Translations under genes and position numbers: made by a program
DNA from: Acidobacteriota bacterium
Lineage (GTDB): Bacteria > Acidobacteriota > Terriglobia > Terriglobales > Acidobacteriaceae
Reading direction: 5' to 3'
Assembly: GCA_021819255.1 (NCBI GenBank)
Contig: JAKART010000059.1
Location: forward strand, 1-9,407
DNA length: 9,407 bases
Notes under the pieces: model-generated
What the model saw: only the letters and a program-made list of their open reading frames with translations
The model's database searches: none
Told to the model about the DNA's origin: nothing
Shown: one piece after another, positions 1 to 6,387 of the stretch
Layout of the letters: every line of letters begins with the position of its first letter
Position numbering within the stretch: position 1 is the first letter of the stretch

Positions 1-134
1 GCCAGTTTTACGGGAGGAAGGTATCGGTTCACTATCGGTCCAAAACGCCGCCAAGACATTCGTACGCGCTGACTGCGTCGCCTTAACGCATGCAGCCATG
101 CGCGAATCACTTCCGTCCGGAAGCCAATCAACGC
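1..134 (-). pseudogene. C-terminal fragment of a group II intron reverse transcriptase/maturase (partial, leaves window)
   Basis: Reading the minus strand from about 134 down to 1 gives an open frame with the segment FRTEVIRAWLHALRRRSQR, then MSWRRFGP and YLPP. This matches the conserved C-terminal maturase/DNA-binding tail of bacterial group II intron-encoded proteins, which typically reads W-x-x-x-LRRRSQ, then W-x-R, then WLP-P before a final HPYP segment. That final segment would lie beyond position 1. Upstream of about 134 the frame stays open for a while but stops resembling a maturase, and no reverse-transcriptase domain is present. I therefore read it as a 5'-truncated scrap and not an active intron. 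Known of the family: such proteins help splice and mobilise the intron. The family call rests on motif recall only, and the exact upstream boundary is uncertain. Confidence 0.6.
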
Positions 135-518
135 GAAAGCCGATCGTGTAAAGAGCAAGTCATTGATCAAGCGACACGCAATAGAACCCGACGTTTGGGT
201 GCTCATTACTGGACAAGCGACACACTTCCTGAAGCCCGCGCCGGACATGGCGTGCGGATACCATCGGTGGAGTGCCTGCCACACCGCAGGTGAGGCGATC
301 GGCACGGCCGCAGTCTCTATGCCGCAGATCGCTCGGCCAAGATCCTTCTTCACGGACGGCCAGCCCCACCACTGCGCCCACCAGGGGCTGAAGGACCGCC
401 GCGAAGGGCGCTGTCAAATTCCTCTCATTGATGAGCGGCTCTGCTGTAAGTCCTGCCTCTTTGCCCCTGTCTGTTGGCCCGGCGCTCAGCTAACGCCGCT
501 ATCGTGCGGCACAACGTG
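135..518. other. No recognisable gene; probable mobile-element debris
   Basis: About 380 bases between the maturase scrap and the transposase remnant. Short open frames exist on both strands, the longest on the plus strand from 163 to 519, but none shows recognisable motifs, a convincing ribosome binding site or amino-acid composition typical of a real protein. A small inverted repeat (GCCGC/GCGGC, 495-510) sits just before the transposase remnant; it could be part of the lost element's leader or end, but I cannot assign it. Lying between two broken mobile-element genes, the stretch is most simply inert junction sequence. Confidence 0.5.
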
Positions 519-631
519 ATGAGTGAAATGGCGCACTTTATCGACCCCGACCGCAAGAATAGTTACCTCCTGCCCCATCCATGGAAGACTGGCTCCCTGA
601 AGATCATCTCGCCCGCTTTATCGTCGAGGTG
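519..631 (+). pseudogene. Frameshifted, truncated transposase N-terminus (IS1182-like)
   Basis: From ATG 519 one frame reads MSEMAHFIDPDRKNSYLLP. It then continues in another frame from about 575 as PSMEDWLPEDHLARFIVEV. Together these look like the start of an IS1182-type DDE transposase, whose N-terminus usually contains LLPPS-x-x-DWLPEDHLARF. The change of frame falls at a short C run (573-576) and fits a one-base deletion. After about 631 similarity ends abruptly, so some 90% of a normal transposase is missing. It cannot encode a working enzyme. The remnant points toward the 3' end of the ATPase gene, and the break probably marks a past deletion or insertion junction. The IS family name is from motif recall and is less certain than the transposase call itself. 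Confidence 0.6.
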
Positions 632-747
632 AATCGCCACACATCACGCAGCAAGCACCAGAATAGACCGCCAAGAGACCTTACACATGCACTCGGTACA
701 GACACAGATCGAATGACCACTTCCAGTCTCACCTGCTTTGATCAGGC

Positions 748-1872
748 TCAATTGTGCAGTACCGCTTGCTCTACCCATGCGGCGAATGCGCGGTCTTCCA
801 CCAGATATTCTCTGTGGCCGGTGGTAGCGATTACGCCCTTTGCGCACATTCTGGTTATGCTCCGTTGAATGACGCCCGATGTTACGCCTTTTACGGCAAT
901 CTCCATACGCTCTGCGATGAGTTCCCGGCTTTCTTGCGCATAAGGTTTCTGCCCTCCCACTATCATACTGAGCACGGCTTGGTCGATGGGAGTCAACTCC
1001 GCCCATCGGCTGGGGTATTCGGCCGACTCCTGTATGGCGGCTTTGACTTCCCGCAGCGCGGTGGTGATATCGGTGCTGCCCAACTGGACCATGTTGGCCA
1101 TCATCAACCGGAAATGCTCTGGCACCAGCGCCAGGTCGATAAACGCCTGCCATGTCTCCGCTTCATTTAATTGGCGTTGGGTTGCGTTGGTAAATGCGCG
1201 AAGCATATGCCGCACGAACTCTGGACCCATCTGAGGGAATGGGATTTGATGGCTGAACTGGAAGAGCGGCGCCTTTTCTTTCTGAAACATGCGCTGCAGC
1301 CCCTCGCTTGATGACCCGGTGAATACGGCTTTGATCTGGTCTCCATGCTTGTCGAGGGCGCTTCTCAGGGCGGCTACCAGTGCGCCGTACCGCTTCTCGT
1401 CCGCCAGCGACTGGATCTCGTCCACGAGCAACAGCGTGGGTTTTTTCTTCCGGGCCAGGGTGTTCATCCACTGGCGGAGATCCAGCATGCGGTTGCTGCT
1501 GGTTTCTGAGGTCCCTTGCTCCCATGATGCCTGGGCACCTACTGTTCCGGCATTTGCTCCGACGCCTATTTTTGAGCCTGGTCGTCCGAATCTGCGCCGG
1601 ATATCGGGTATAATTCCCTCTCCTTCGGCGGCTTTTTGGATGGCGTCCAGCAGCACGGCTTCGGGATCTTCTCTGGACTCCCACAGGGATACGTAAATCG
1701 TGATGTACCCCGCCTGCTCGGCAGCCGGGATCAGGTCTTTGCGGAGAAACTCCGTCTTGCCCATACGTCGCTGGGCGAAGAGCGCCAGGCTCTTGATGAG
1801 CCCGATTTCCAGCGTTTTCAGGTATTGATCCGCCAAATCCGTGCGGGGGTAGTGCCAAGGGTCCCTGGTCAT
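748..1872 (-). CDS. AAA-type ATPase of the archaeal-ATPase-like group, with C-terminal winged helix
   Basis: A 374-residue P-loop ATPase. Visible motifs are an unusual Walker A (QRRMGKT, residues 34-40, with K39 and T40), Walker B PTLLLVDEIQSL (145-156, D151/E152) and a sensor-1-like strand AVFTGSSSEG (182-191). The RRxGKT form of Walker A is typical of the archaeal-ATPase (ATPase_2) and STAND-related groups. Residues from about 293 to 370 look like a winged-helix domain (LTPIDQAVLSMI, then VTSGVIQRSITRM and a short hairpin), suggesting DNA or protein binding. Residues 96-125 are rich in Gly, Ala and Ser and may be a flexible insert. No nuclease or membrane segment is seen, so it is probably a cytoplasmic regulatory or switch ATPase whose partner is unknown. 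The ATG at 1872 is preceded by GGGA five bases upstream. It has its own strongly dyad-symmetric promoter, so it is likely transcribed separately from the genes upstream. Its 3' end abuts mobile-element debris. Confidence 0.8.
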   Translation of the reverse strand: MTRDPWHYPRTDLADQYLKTLEIGLIKSLALFAQRRMGKTEFLRKDLIPAAEQAGYITIYVSLWESREDPEAVLLDAIQKAAEGEGIIPDIRRRFGRPGSKIGVGANAGTVGAQASWEQGTSETSSNRMLDLRQWMNTLARKKKPTLLLVDEIQSLADEKRYGALVAALRSALDKHGDQIKAVFTGSSSEGLQRMFQKEKAPLFQFSHQIPFPQMGPEFVRHMLRAFTNATQRQLNEAETWQAFIDLALVPEHFRLMMANMVQLGSTDITTALREVKAAIQESAEYPSRWAELTPIDQAVLSMIVGGQKPYAQESRELIAERMEIAVKGVTSGVIQRSITRMCAKGVIATTGHREYLVEDRAFAAWVEQAVLHN

Positions 1873-1874
1873 AT

Positions 1875-1932
1875 TTATCCCGTTTTATCGATCAAATAGA
1901 TAATTATCTATTTTACAGATAAAACAAGATAA
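1875..1932. repeat. 58-bp nested inverted repeat over the ATPase promoter (putative operator)
   Basis: The sequence is dyad-symmetric about a centre between 1903 and 1904. It contains a perfect 20-bp inner palindrome (1894-1913), a middle pair GTTTTATC/GATAAAAC (1882-1889 and 1918-1925) and an outer pair TTATC/GATAA (1875-1879 and 1928-1932). In all, 24 of the 29 base pairs match. The word GATAA or its complement TTATC occurs six times, and the outer and middle copies on each side are 10 bp apart, about one helical turn. The dyad covers the -10 box, the expected transcription start and the region next to the ribosome binding site. It fits an operator for a multimeric repressor. There is no GC stem with a T run, so it is not a typical terminator. 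Confidence 0.7.
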
Positions 1933-1937
1933 TTCAA
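1910..1937 (-). promoter_or_regulatory. Putative sigma70 promoter of the ATPase gene
   Basis: On the minus strand a -35 box TTGAAT (1937-1932) is followed after 16 bases by a -10 box TAAAAT (1915-1910). The -10 box matches the consensus at 5 of 6 positions and the -35 box at 4 of 6. The start of transcription would fall near 1903, at the centre of the large dyad, and the leader would be about 30 bases. The overlap suggests repression by a dyad-binding protein. Confidence 0.5.
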
Positions 1938-2118
1938 CGCATGGGGTCCGCCATCTCGTCGAGAATGGCTCCCTCCCGTTCGTCGATGTAGGTATGACCG
2001 TCCAAATCTGTCAGCGCCTCAGTCAAATTTCGCACCGCGCCATCATCGTAGCCATCAGTTGGTTGGTTTCCTCTGCCGGTATTATCTTGGTCACTCCTCG
2101 ACCCATGAGTCCTGTCAT
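1934..2118 (-). pseudogene. Possible small downstream cistron, apparently frameshifted
   Basis: The stop of the giant XRE gene overlaps an ATG as ATGA (2118-2115), with AAAGGG seven bases upstream, a layout typical of translational coupling. That frame encodes only 31 residues (through LMATMMARCEI) and stops at 2023. The next frame, open from a GTG at 2140 to a stop at 1934, ends in a protein-like segment (NLTEALTDLDGHTYIDEREG, then AILDEMADPMR). Joining the two frames near 2030 by restoring one lost base would give about 61 residues. It may be a broken small third gene of the operon, or chance. I recognise no family. The stop at 1936-1934 overlaps the ATPase -35 box, so the ATPase promoter begins where this frame ends. 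Confidence 0.3.
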
Positions 2119-5100
2119 AGCCAATCCCTTTGATCTGCACTCAGGTCTTCCCGCTTGGCGTCAACCTCGTAGGTCGATGCAATTCGATCGAGACAGCCTG
2201 CTGTTCGAAGCCAATCGAACCTCAAGGCCTCTGCGTCAGCGCGGTAACGGGCGGCAAGAGATCGCTCAAGCTCACCGCCATCATGTGGCATGCGAACTGT
2301 GACGCCACGGCGGTTGTACACGCCGACCTCGAAGCCTCGCTCTATGGCCCGGCTGCGAACCATCTCAATGATTTCTCGCACCGGCTCCGGCGGCCATGGC
2401 TGATCTGGCTCGCGCTTCGCTGCGGAAAGGATTTCACCGATTTTGCTGTCGCCGATTTCGCCTCGGCCAGCCTCTGCCAGAAGCTTCCTGGCCCGTTTGA
2501 TCCAATCTTCCAAGGCGACCAGGTCGATGACACCTTGATCGTCGGTGCCTGGCACAAGTGCCCAGTCGTGCAAGACGTCATACGCTTGGGTCGCCAATTG
2601 ACGTGCGCCGTCGATGTCCTCCGGCTCGGGTTCTTCGACCCCGCTGTCCTTGGCTGGCAGGAAGATCAGCTTGAGCAGGTACACATAGAAGTCGGGATCG
2701 CGGGCCAGGGCACGGTGCAGGGTGCGGGCTGGTCGCTGCGAATACCGTAGCGCCTGAAAATAGCTCCACTCTAGCTCGACAATCTCCTGCTCGGTGACCT
2801 CAGGAATCGTCTCCAGATAGTCAAGAATAATCCCGAGTGAGTAGCTCAACATGACCGCGTTATTGCTGTCCGTCGGTGCAGCAGATTGCGCTGCCTTACG
2901 CAGGGTTTGCACAAGAAGAGGGCCTGGAGGTTTGGCAGCGATGTTATGGCCGAGCCAACCGATTGCGTCACGGCTCCGATCCGCCGCAGAAAGGTGTTCC
3001 GCTATATAGACCGGGTCAGCATCACCGGGGATGACGTAGGCGGATAGGGTCTTCCAGTAGGCATTGGCCAAGCTCACTGACCGGGACTCGATCTCTGCCC
3101 AAGTCTCCGGCGCGGGGGGGAGTGCATGAACGATTCGGATCTCGGCGCGCTCCCCCCAATTTTCTGCAATTGCCTGAGCCCAAAGCTGATGAATCCAAGC
3201 GTCTCCTCTCGCCCCAGCCTTCATTTTGAGGCCCCACATGATACCGCTCGCGAAATCCGCCTCACCCGCGTCGTCGGCAAGCAACCCCCGTTTCAGCAGC
3301 GTGCGCTGAGTCGCTTCGGGTGTGTGAGACATTGCGACTGCCACACCAAGGGCGTTGCGCATCGTGATAGTCGCAGTGAAAGCGAAGAGGGCATCTTCTG
3401 ACAGATCTGCAAGCAGAGCCTCGGCGGCCTGAACCTGCCTGGCCTCCAGTTCGTCGTGCTGCGCCTTGAAATCGACATTTGGTCGAAGATTCATAGCACC
3501 CGGTCGGAAAAGCCAGCGAACACGATCCACCACCCCAACGTGCTGCAGGATGTTGAACACTTGATCAAGTGGCTGCAGATCCTCTTCGGCTAATGCCCAT
3601 TGAGCGTCTTTGAACCCGCGATGTTTATCCAAGAGGCCACGTAACTTGTCGCGCAGGATCCCAATCTCAACCGGCACGGACAAGCCGGCAACAAACCTTT
3701 CCAATTGCACTACCGCTTCCCTGCGCCACACTGAATCAAAGTTGGCCCATAGATCCAACAGGGACTGCCAGCGTTCGATGCTACCTCCCACTTGGGCAAG
3801 CAGCCGCTTTCCAATGGCTCGCGACGCCTCTGCGACAGTGGACCAGGTGATGAGCTCAGGCTCGTCCAGAGCAAAGTCGCGCCAATTCGGCATGGATGAG
3901 GGCCCGGAGGTATCATGGAATTTTGGTGCGAGCGCCATCAGAAGATTCCATCCGACATCCGGATATTCTCGCACAACGCGGTCGATGACTTTCAGCCGTT
4001 GTGCCGGGGTCGCATAGGTCTGCGGGGACCATGTAACGAAGATCCGGCGCAGCGTCGCGGAGGGACGATTACCCCACTTGCCACCCGGATCAAGCTCATC
4101 CAAATGCGCCAGCAATAGGGCGGCACGCATCACATAGTCCGGGCTGCGTGCGAGCATCTCCAGCGCCCACAGCAAGTTAGAAAGGTATTCAGCTGAATGA
4201 AAGACACCTTCATCATTTCGGAACAGAGACATAACTGCGGGGTCGCTTCCTTCCAGACCAGCCTCAAGCGCATCAAGGAACGCGTCGGGATCGGCTTCGG
4301 CGATGTTGTGAAAGTCGCGGGACAGGGACCACCAGAGCGCTGCAGGAGCATTGTGCAACAGCTTATGGACAGCGCCGCCCACGCGTCCAACGACATCGGT
4401 GATCAGCACGGCCTGATTGGGATAGACCGCAGGAGCAATCATTGCTTCAGCCAAGCCTTGCCGTAGCGCGCTGGAGATCTCCTCACCAAACTCGCCTTCC
4501 TCCTCGTAGTACTTGCCCTTTGGACGAGTGGCAAAGCGAGGGTTGATGGTACCGAGCACTTCTTGGTAAGCGGTTTCGAATCGGGCGAATTGGGTAGGGG
4601 TGACCTGCGCGCCGATCTGGGTCCAGAGATCGCGCAATGAGACGACCTTCCAGATGTTGCCTAAACGTACAATAGGACCATCCAAGTTGGTTGCAAGCGG
4701 CGCAAGCACTGTCTCGAACTGCTCATAAGAGCACCCAGCCAGCTTGCTAATAAGCTTTCGATCAGGCCCATTAGTGTCCATCCAAGCGCCGGCGAACATG
4801 GCTGCGATTAGCTCGGGTGGCGCCTGCTCGGCCCAGCTTGTCCGATAATTCGCTACCGCCGGCATGAGACGGCGCAGAACGGTGATGCTGCGCCCAGATG
4901 CGCGCGCGAACTGGTGAGCATGCTCCTCGGACAGCCCCGTCTGCGTGAGGGTCGCTTGCAGATGGAACCTCCAGGGACGAGCCAGGCGAATCGCGTTGGC
5001 AGGATCGCTGATGCCTGGCCCGTAGGCGGCGAACACGTGGTGCCCGGCATCGACTAGGCGTCTCGCCAAGCCAGCCTCAGGGTCAGTCATCACGATGATC

Positions 5101-6152
5101 AGAGGGGTGCCCAGGCCAAGTAATTGTCGGGCGGTCTCGTCCGTGTCCGTGACCACGCACCGACTCAAATAAGAGAGGCGATAGGCTTCCGGTAATGGGC
5201 TGATCGTGGCGTATAAGAAGGCGATTGCCTCATCCGGAGCGTCGGCTTGAATTGAGATAAGTTGAGGCGCCTCACGAAGCCATTTCAGCACGGCCATATG
5301 GTTTTCATCGCGGTCAGTCAACAAGACGTCGGGGGTAAGCGGTACCTGAGTCGTGCGCACCCACTCTTCCCAAACCTCATCCATATTGCGCAGGCCTTGG
5401 GGCCGACGTCCGATCTTTACAGAGAGCCACTGAGCGACGGCCGGATACATCTCTAGCCAATGGACAAGGTCGTCCCCATCAATGGCGACAATATCGCGCC
5501 AGATACCGAGCGCTTTCTTTTCAGCAACCCATTCTTCCTTACCGACGAAACGTTGTGGCGTGACGAAAACGAACGCGGTCCTGCTGCGATCATGACCCAT
5601 CGGATCTTTGGTCCGCTTGTCGAAGTCATCCCCCGCCTTCTTGCGGATCCCCATACGCTGGGCACCAATCTCCCACACCGAATCCCCATCCGGCACGAAT
5701 TCGGACCCTGCAACCACGGTACATATGCCGTCCCACCCACGATATTGTATGCTTTCGTCAGACGGAAAATGGACGGACGCGGCTGGGCCATGCGCCGCAT
5801 AGATCAGGCGCCGCAGAAGTTCTGGCATTCCACTCTGTCCATCGCGGCGCTCTCCCCACTGGGAAAGGTGTGTTGCGTTGACCCACCGGACCAAGGAGCC
5901 GGGATGCGGGCTTGGGGGCGGCGGCGGCAGCATCGCCTTTTCCACAACTCCGCCTGCGATGAATTCTAGGCCTCTTGCCTCAAGCGATTCCCGGATCGCT
6001 TGGGCGTTGTTCGCCATTGGGATCCGCACGCCGCGCTCGAAGTCAGCCACAGTTGATGTCGCGACCCGTGCATCGGTCGCCAACTCCTGCTGCGACCACG
6101 CCAATAAGGCCCTGGCGGCTTTAACTTGCTCGGAACTTAGCATCTCATTCAT
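2115..6152 (-). CDS. Giant XRE-family protein with putative nuclease-like and degenerate STAND-like domains
   Basis: A 1345-residue protein, far longer than ordinary XRE regulators. Residues 5-65 form a clear XRE helix-turn-helix (WSQQELATDARVATSTVADF, then ERG). A proline-rich linker follows (75-84). Residues about 120-250 form a compact domain with RGWDG (138-142) and SVWEIG (158-163), which may be a restriction-endonuclease-like fold, although the expected E-x-K lysine is absent. Residues about 281-430 resemble a STAND NTPase: ISIQADAPDEAIAFL (299-313) sits where a P-loop would be, PLIIVMTD (350-357) resembles a sensor strand, and ASGRSITVLRRL (418-429) resembles the post-ATPase helical region. 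No GxxxxGK[ST] occurs in the whole protein. Residues from about 440 to 1345 look mostly helical and repeat-like, as in STAND sensor domains. No membrane segment is seen. The ATG at 6152 has AGGA eight bases upstream; an internal ATG at 6143 has no comparable site. Inference: a defence sensor-effector that also represses its own promoter. The helicase-nuclease gene lies just upstream. Confidence 0.75.
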   Translation of the reverse strand: MNEMLSSEQVKAARALLAWSQQELATDARVATSTVADFERGVRIPMANNAQAIRESLEARGLEFIAGGVVEKAMLPPPPPSPHPGSLVRWVNATHLSQWGERRDGQSGMPELLRRLIYAAHGPAASVHFPSDESIQYRGWDGICTVVAGSEFVPDGDSVWEIGAQRMGIRKKAGDDFDKRTKDPMGHDRSRTAFVFVTPQRFVGKEEWVAEKKALGIWRDIVAIDGDDLVHWLEMYPAVAQWLSVKIGRRPQGLRNMDEVWEEWVRTTQVPLTPDVLLTDRDENHMAVLKWLREAPQLISIQADAPDEAIAFLYATISPLPEAYRLSYLSRCVVTDTDETARQLLGLGTPLIIVMTDPEAGLARRLVDAGHHVFAAYGPGISDPANAIRLARPWRFHLQATLTQTGLSEEHAHQFARASGRSITVLRRLMPAVANYRTSWAEQAPPELIAAMFAGAWMDTNGPDRKLISKLAGCSYEQFETVLAPLATNLDGPIVRLGNIWKVVSLRDLWTQIGAQVTPTQFARFETAYQEVLGTINPRFATRPKGKYYEEEGEFGEEISSALRQGLAEAMIAPAVYPNQAVLITDVVGRVGGAVHKLLHNAPAALWWSLSRDFHNIAEADPDAFLDALEAGLEGSDPAVMSLFRNDEGVFHSAEYLSNLLWALEMLARSPDYVMRAALLLAHLDELDPGGKWGNRPSATLRRIFVTWSPQTYATPAQRLKVIDRVVREYPDVGWNLLMALAPKFHDTSGPSSMPNWRDFALDEPELITWSTVAEASRAIGKRLLAQVGGSIERWQSLLDLWANFDSVWRREAVVQLERFVAGLSVPVEIGILRDKLRGLLDKHRGFKDAQWALAEEDLQPLDQVFNILQHVGVVDRVRWLFRPGAMNLRPNVDFKAQHDELEARQVQAAEALLADLSEDALFAFTATITMRNALGVAVAMSHTPEATQRTLLKRGLLADDAGEADFASGIMWGLKMKAGARGDAWIHQLWAQAIAENWGERAEIRIVHALPPAPETWAEIESRSVSLANAYWKTLSAYVIPGDADPVYIAEHLSAADRSRDAIGWLGHNIAAKPPGPLLVQTLRKAAQSAAPTDSNNAVMLSYSLGIILDYLETIPEVTEQEIVELEWSYFQALRYSQRPARTLHRALARDPDFYVYLLKLIFLPAKDSGVEEPEPEDIDGARQLATQAYDVLHDWALVPGTDDQGVIDLVALEDWIKRARKLLAEAGRGEIGDSKIGEILSAAKREPDQPWPPEPVREIIEMVRSRAIERGFEVGVYNRRGVTVRMPHDGGELERSLAARYRADAEALRFDWLRTAGCLDRIASTYEVDAKREDLSADQRDWL

Positions 6153-6153
6153 A

Positions 6154-6187
6154 TATGATGTCCTATTAAAAATATGATGTCATCATA
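6154..6187. promoter_or_regulatory. Putative XRE operator: 15-bp palindrome plus an extra half-site
   Basis: The perfect palindrome TATGATG-T-CATCATA (6173-6187) lies between the -35 and -10 boxes of the giant XRE gene and overlaps part of the -10 box. A second copy of its left part, TATGATGTC (6154-6162), starts 19 bp away and runs over the end of the AGGA ribosome binding site to the base before the start codon. A third, looser symmetry (ATCAT-AC-ATGAT, 6182-6193) overlaps the palindrome on the upstream side. XRE-family proteins commonly bind such short palindromes, so autorepression by the encoded helix-turn-helix is the natural reading. Confidence 0.65.
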
Positions 6188-6196
6188 CATGATCAA
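6169..6196 (-). promoter_or_regulatory. Putative sigma70 promoter of the giant XRE gene
   Basis: On the minus strand TTGATC (6196-6191) is followed after 16 bases by TATTTT (6174-6169); each matches its consensus box at 4 of 6 positions. The spacer is almost filled by the 15-bp palindrome. The mRNA would begin close to the AGGA ribosome binding site (6164-6161), giving a very short leader. Confidence 0.5.
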
Positions 6197-6387
6197 ACCT
6201 AGCAGTCAAGATGTGCGCGACTTTCCGCGCTCGCGACCAGATTAGAATGTGCGTGGCATGCCATCGAGCAGCGTGCCATCCGGCCGTGAGCAAGTGTTTC
6301 GCTGCGTATTCCAACACGCGATGTAGGTTGTTCTCAATCATATATTCTGGAGCTGCTACGTCCGTCGGATGAGTTCATAAGACTCGG

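Noticed and set aside
163..519. A 118-residue plus-strand frame in the left region
   Set aside because: No motifs, odd composition, no ribosome binding site, and it lies between mobile-element scraps.
1163..1858. Long minus-strand frame (231 residues) inside the ATPase gene
   Set aside because: It is a different-frame shadow of the ATPase coding sequence, with low-complexity Arg/Gly/Pro-rich translation and no motifs.
2020..2032. Programmed -1 frameshifting to join the two small frames after the XRE gene
   Set aside because: A run AAATTT is present, but it is not a canonical X XXY YYZ heptamer in the upstream frame, so a mutation or chance is preferred.
6183..6341. A 52-codon frame on the minus strand in the gap between the helicase and XRE genes (starting MIENNLHRVLEY)
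   Set aside because: There is no clear ribosome binding site, it runs into the XRE operator and promoter, and its His/Trp/Arg-rich end has no family resemblance; chance is more likely.
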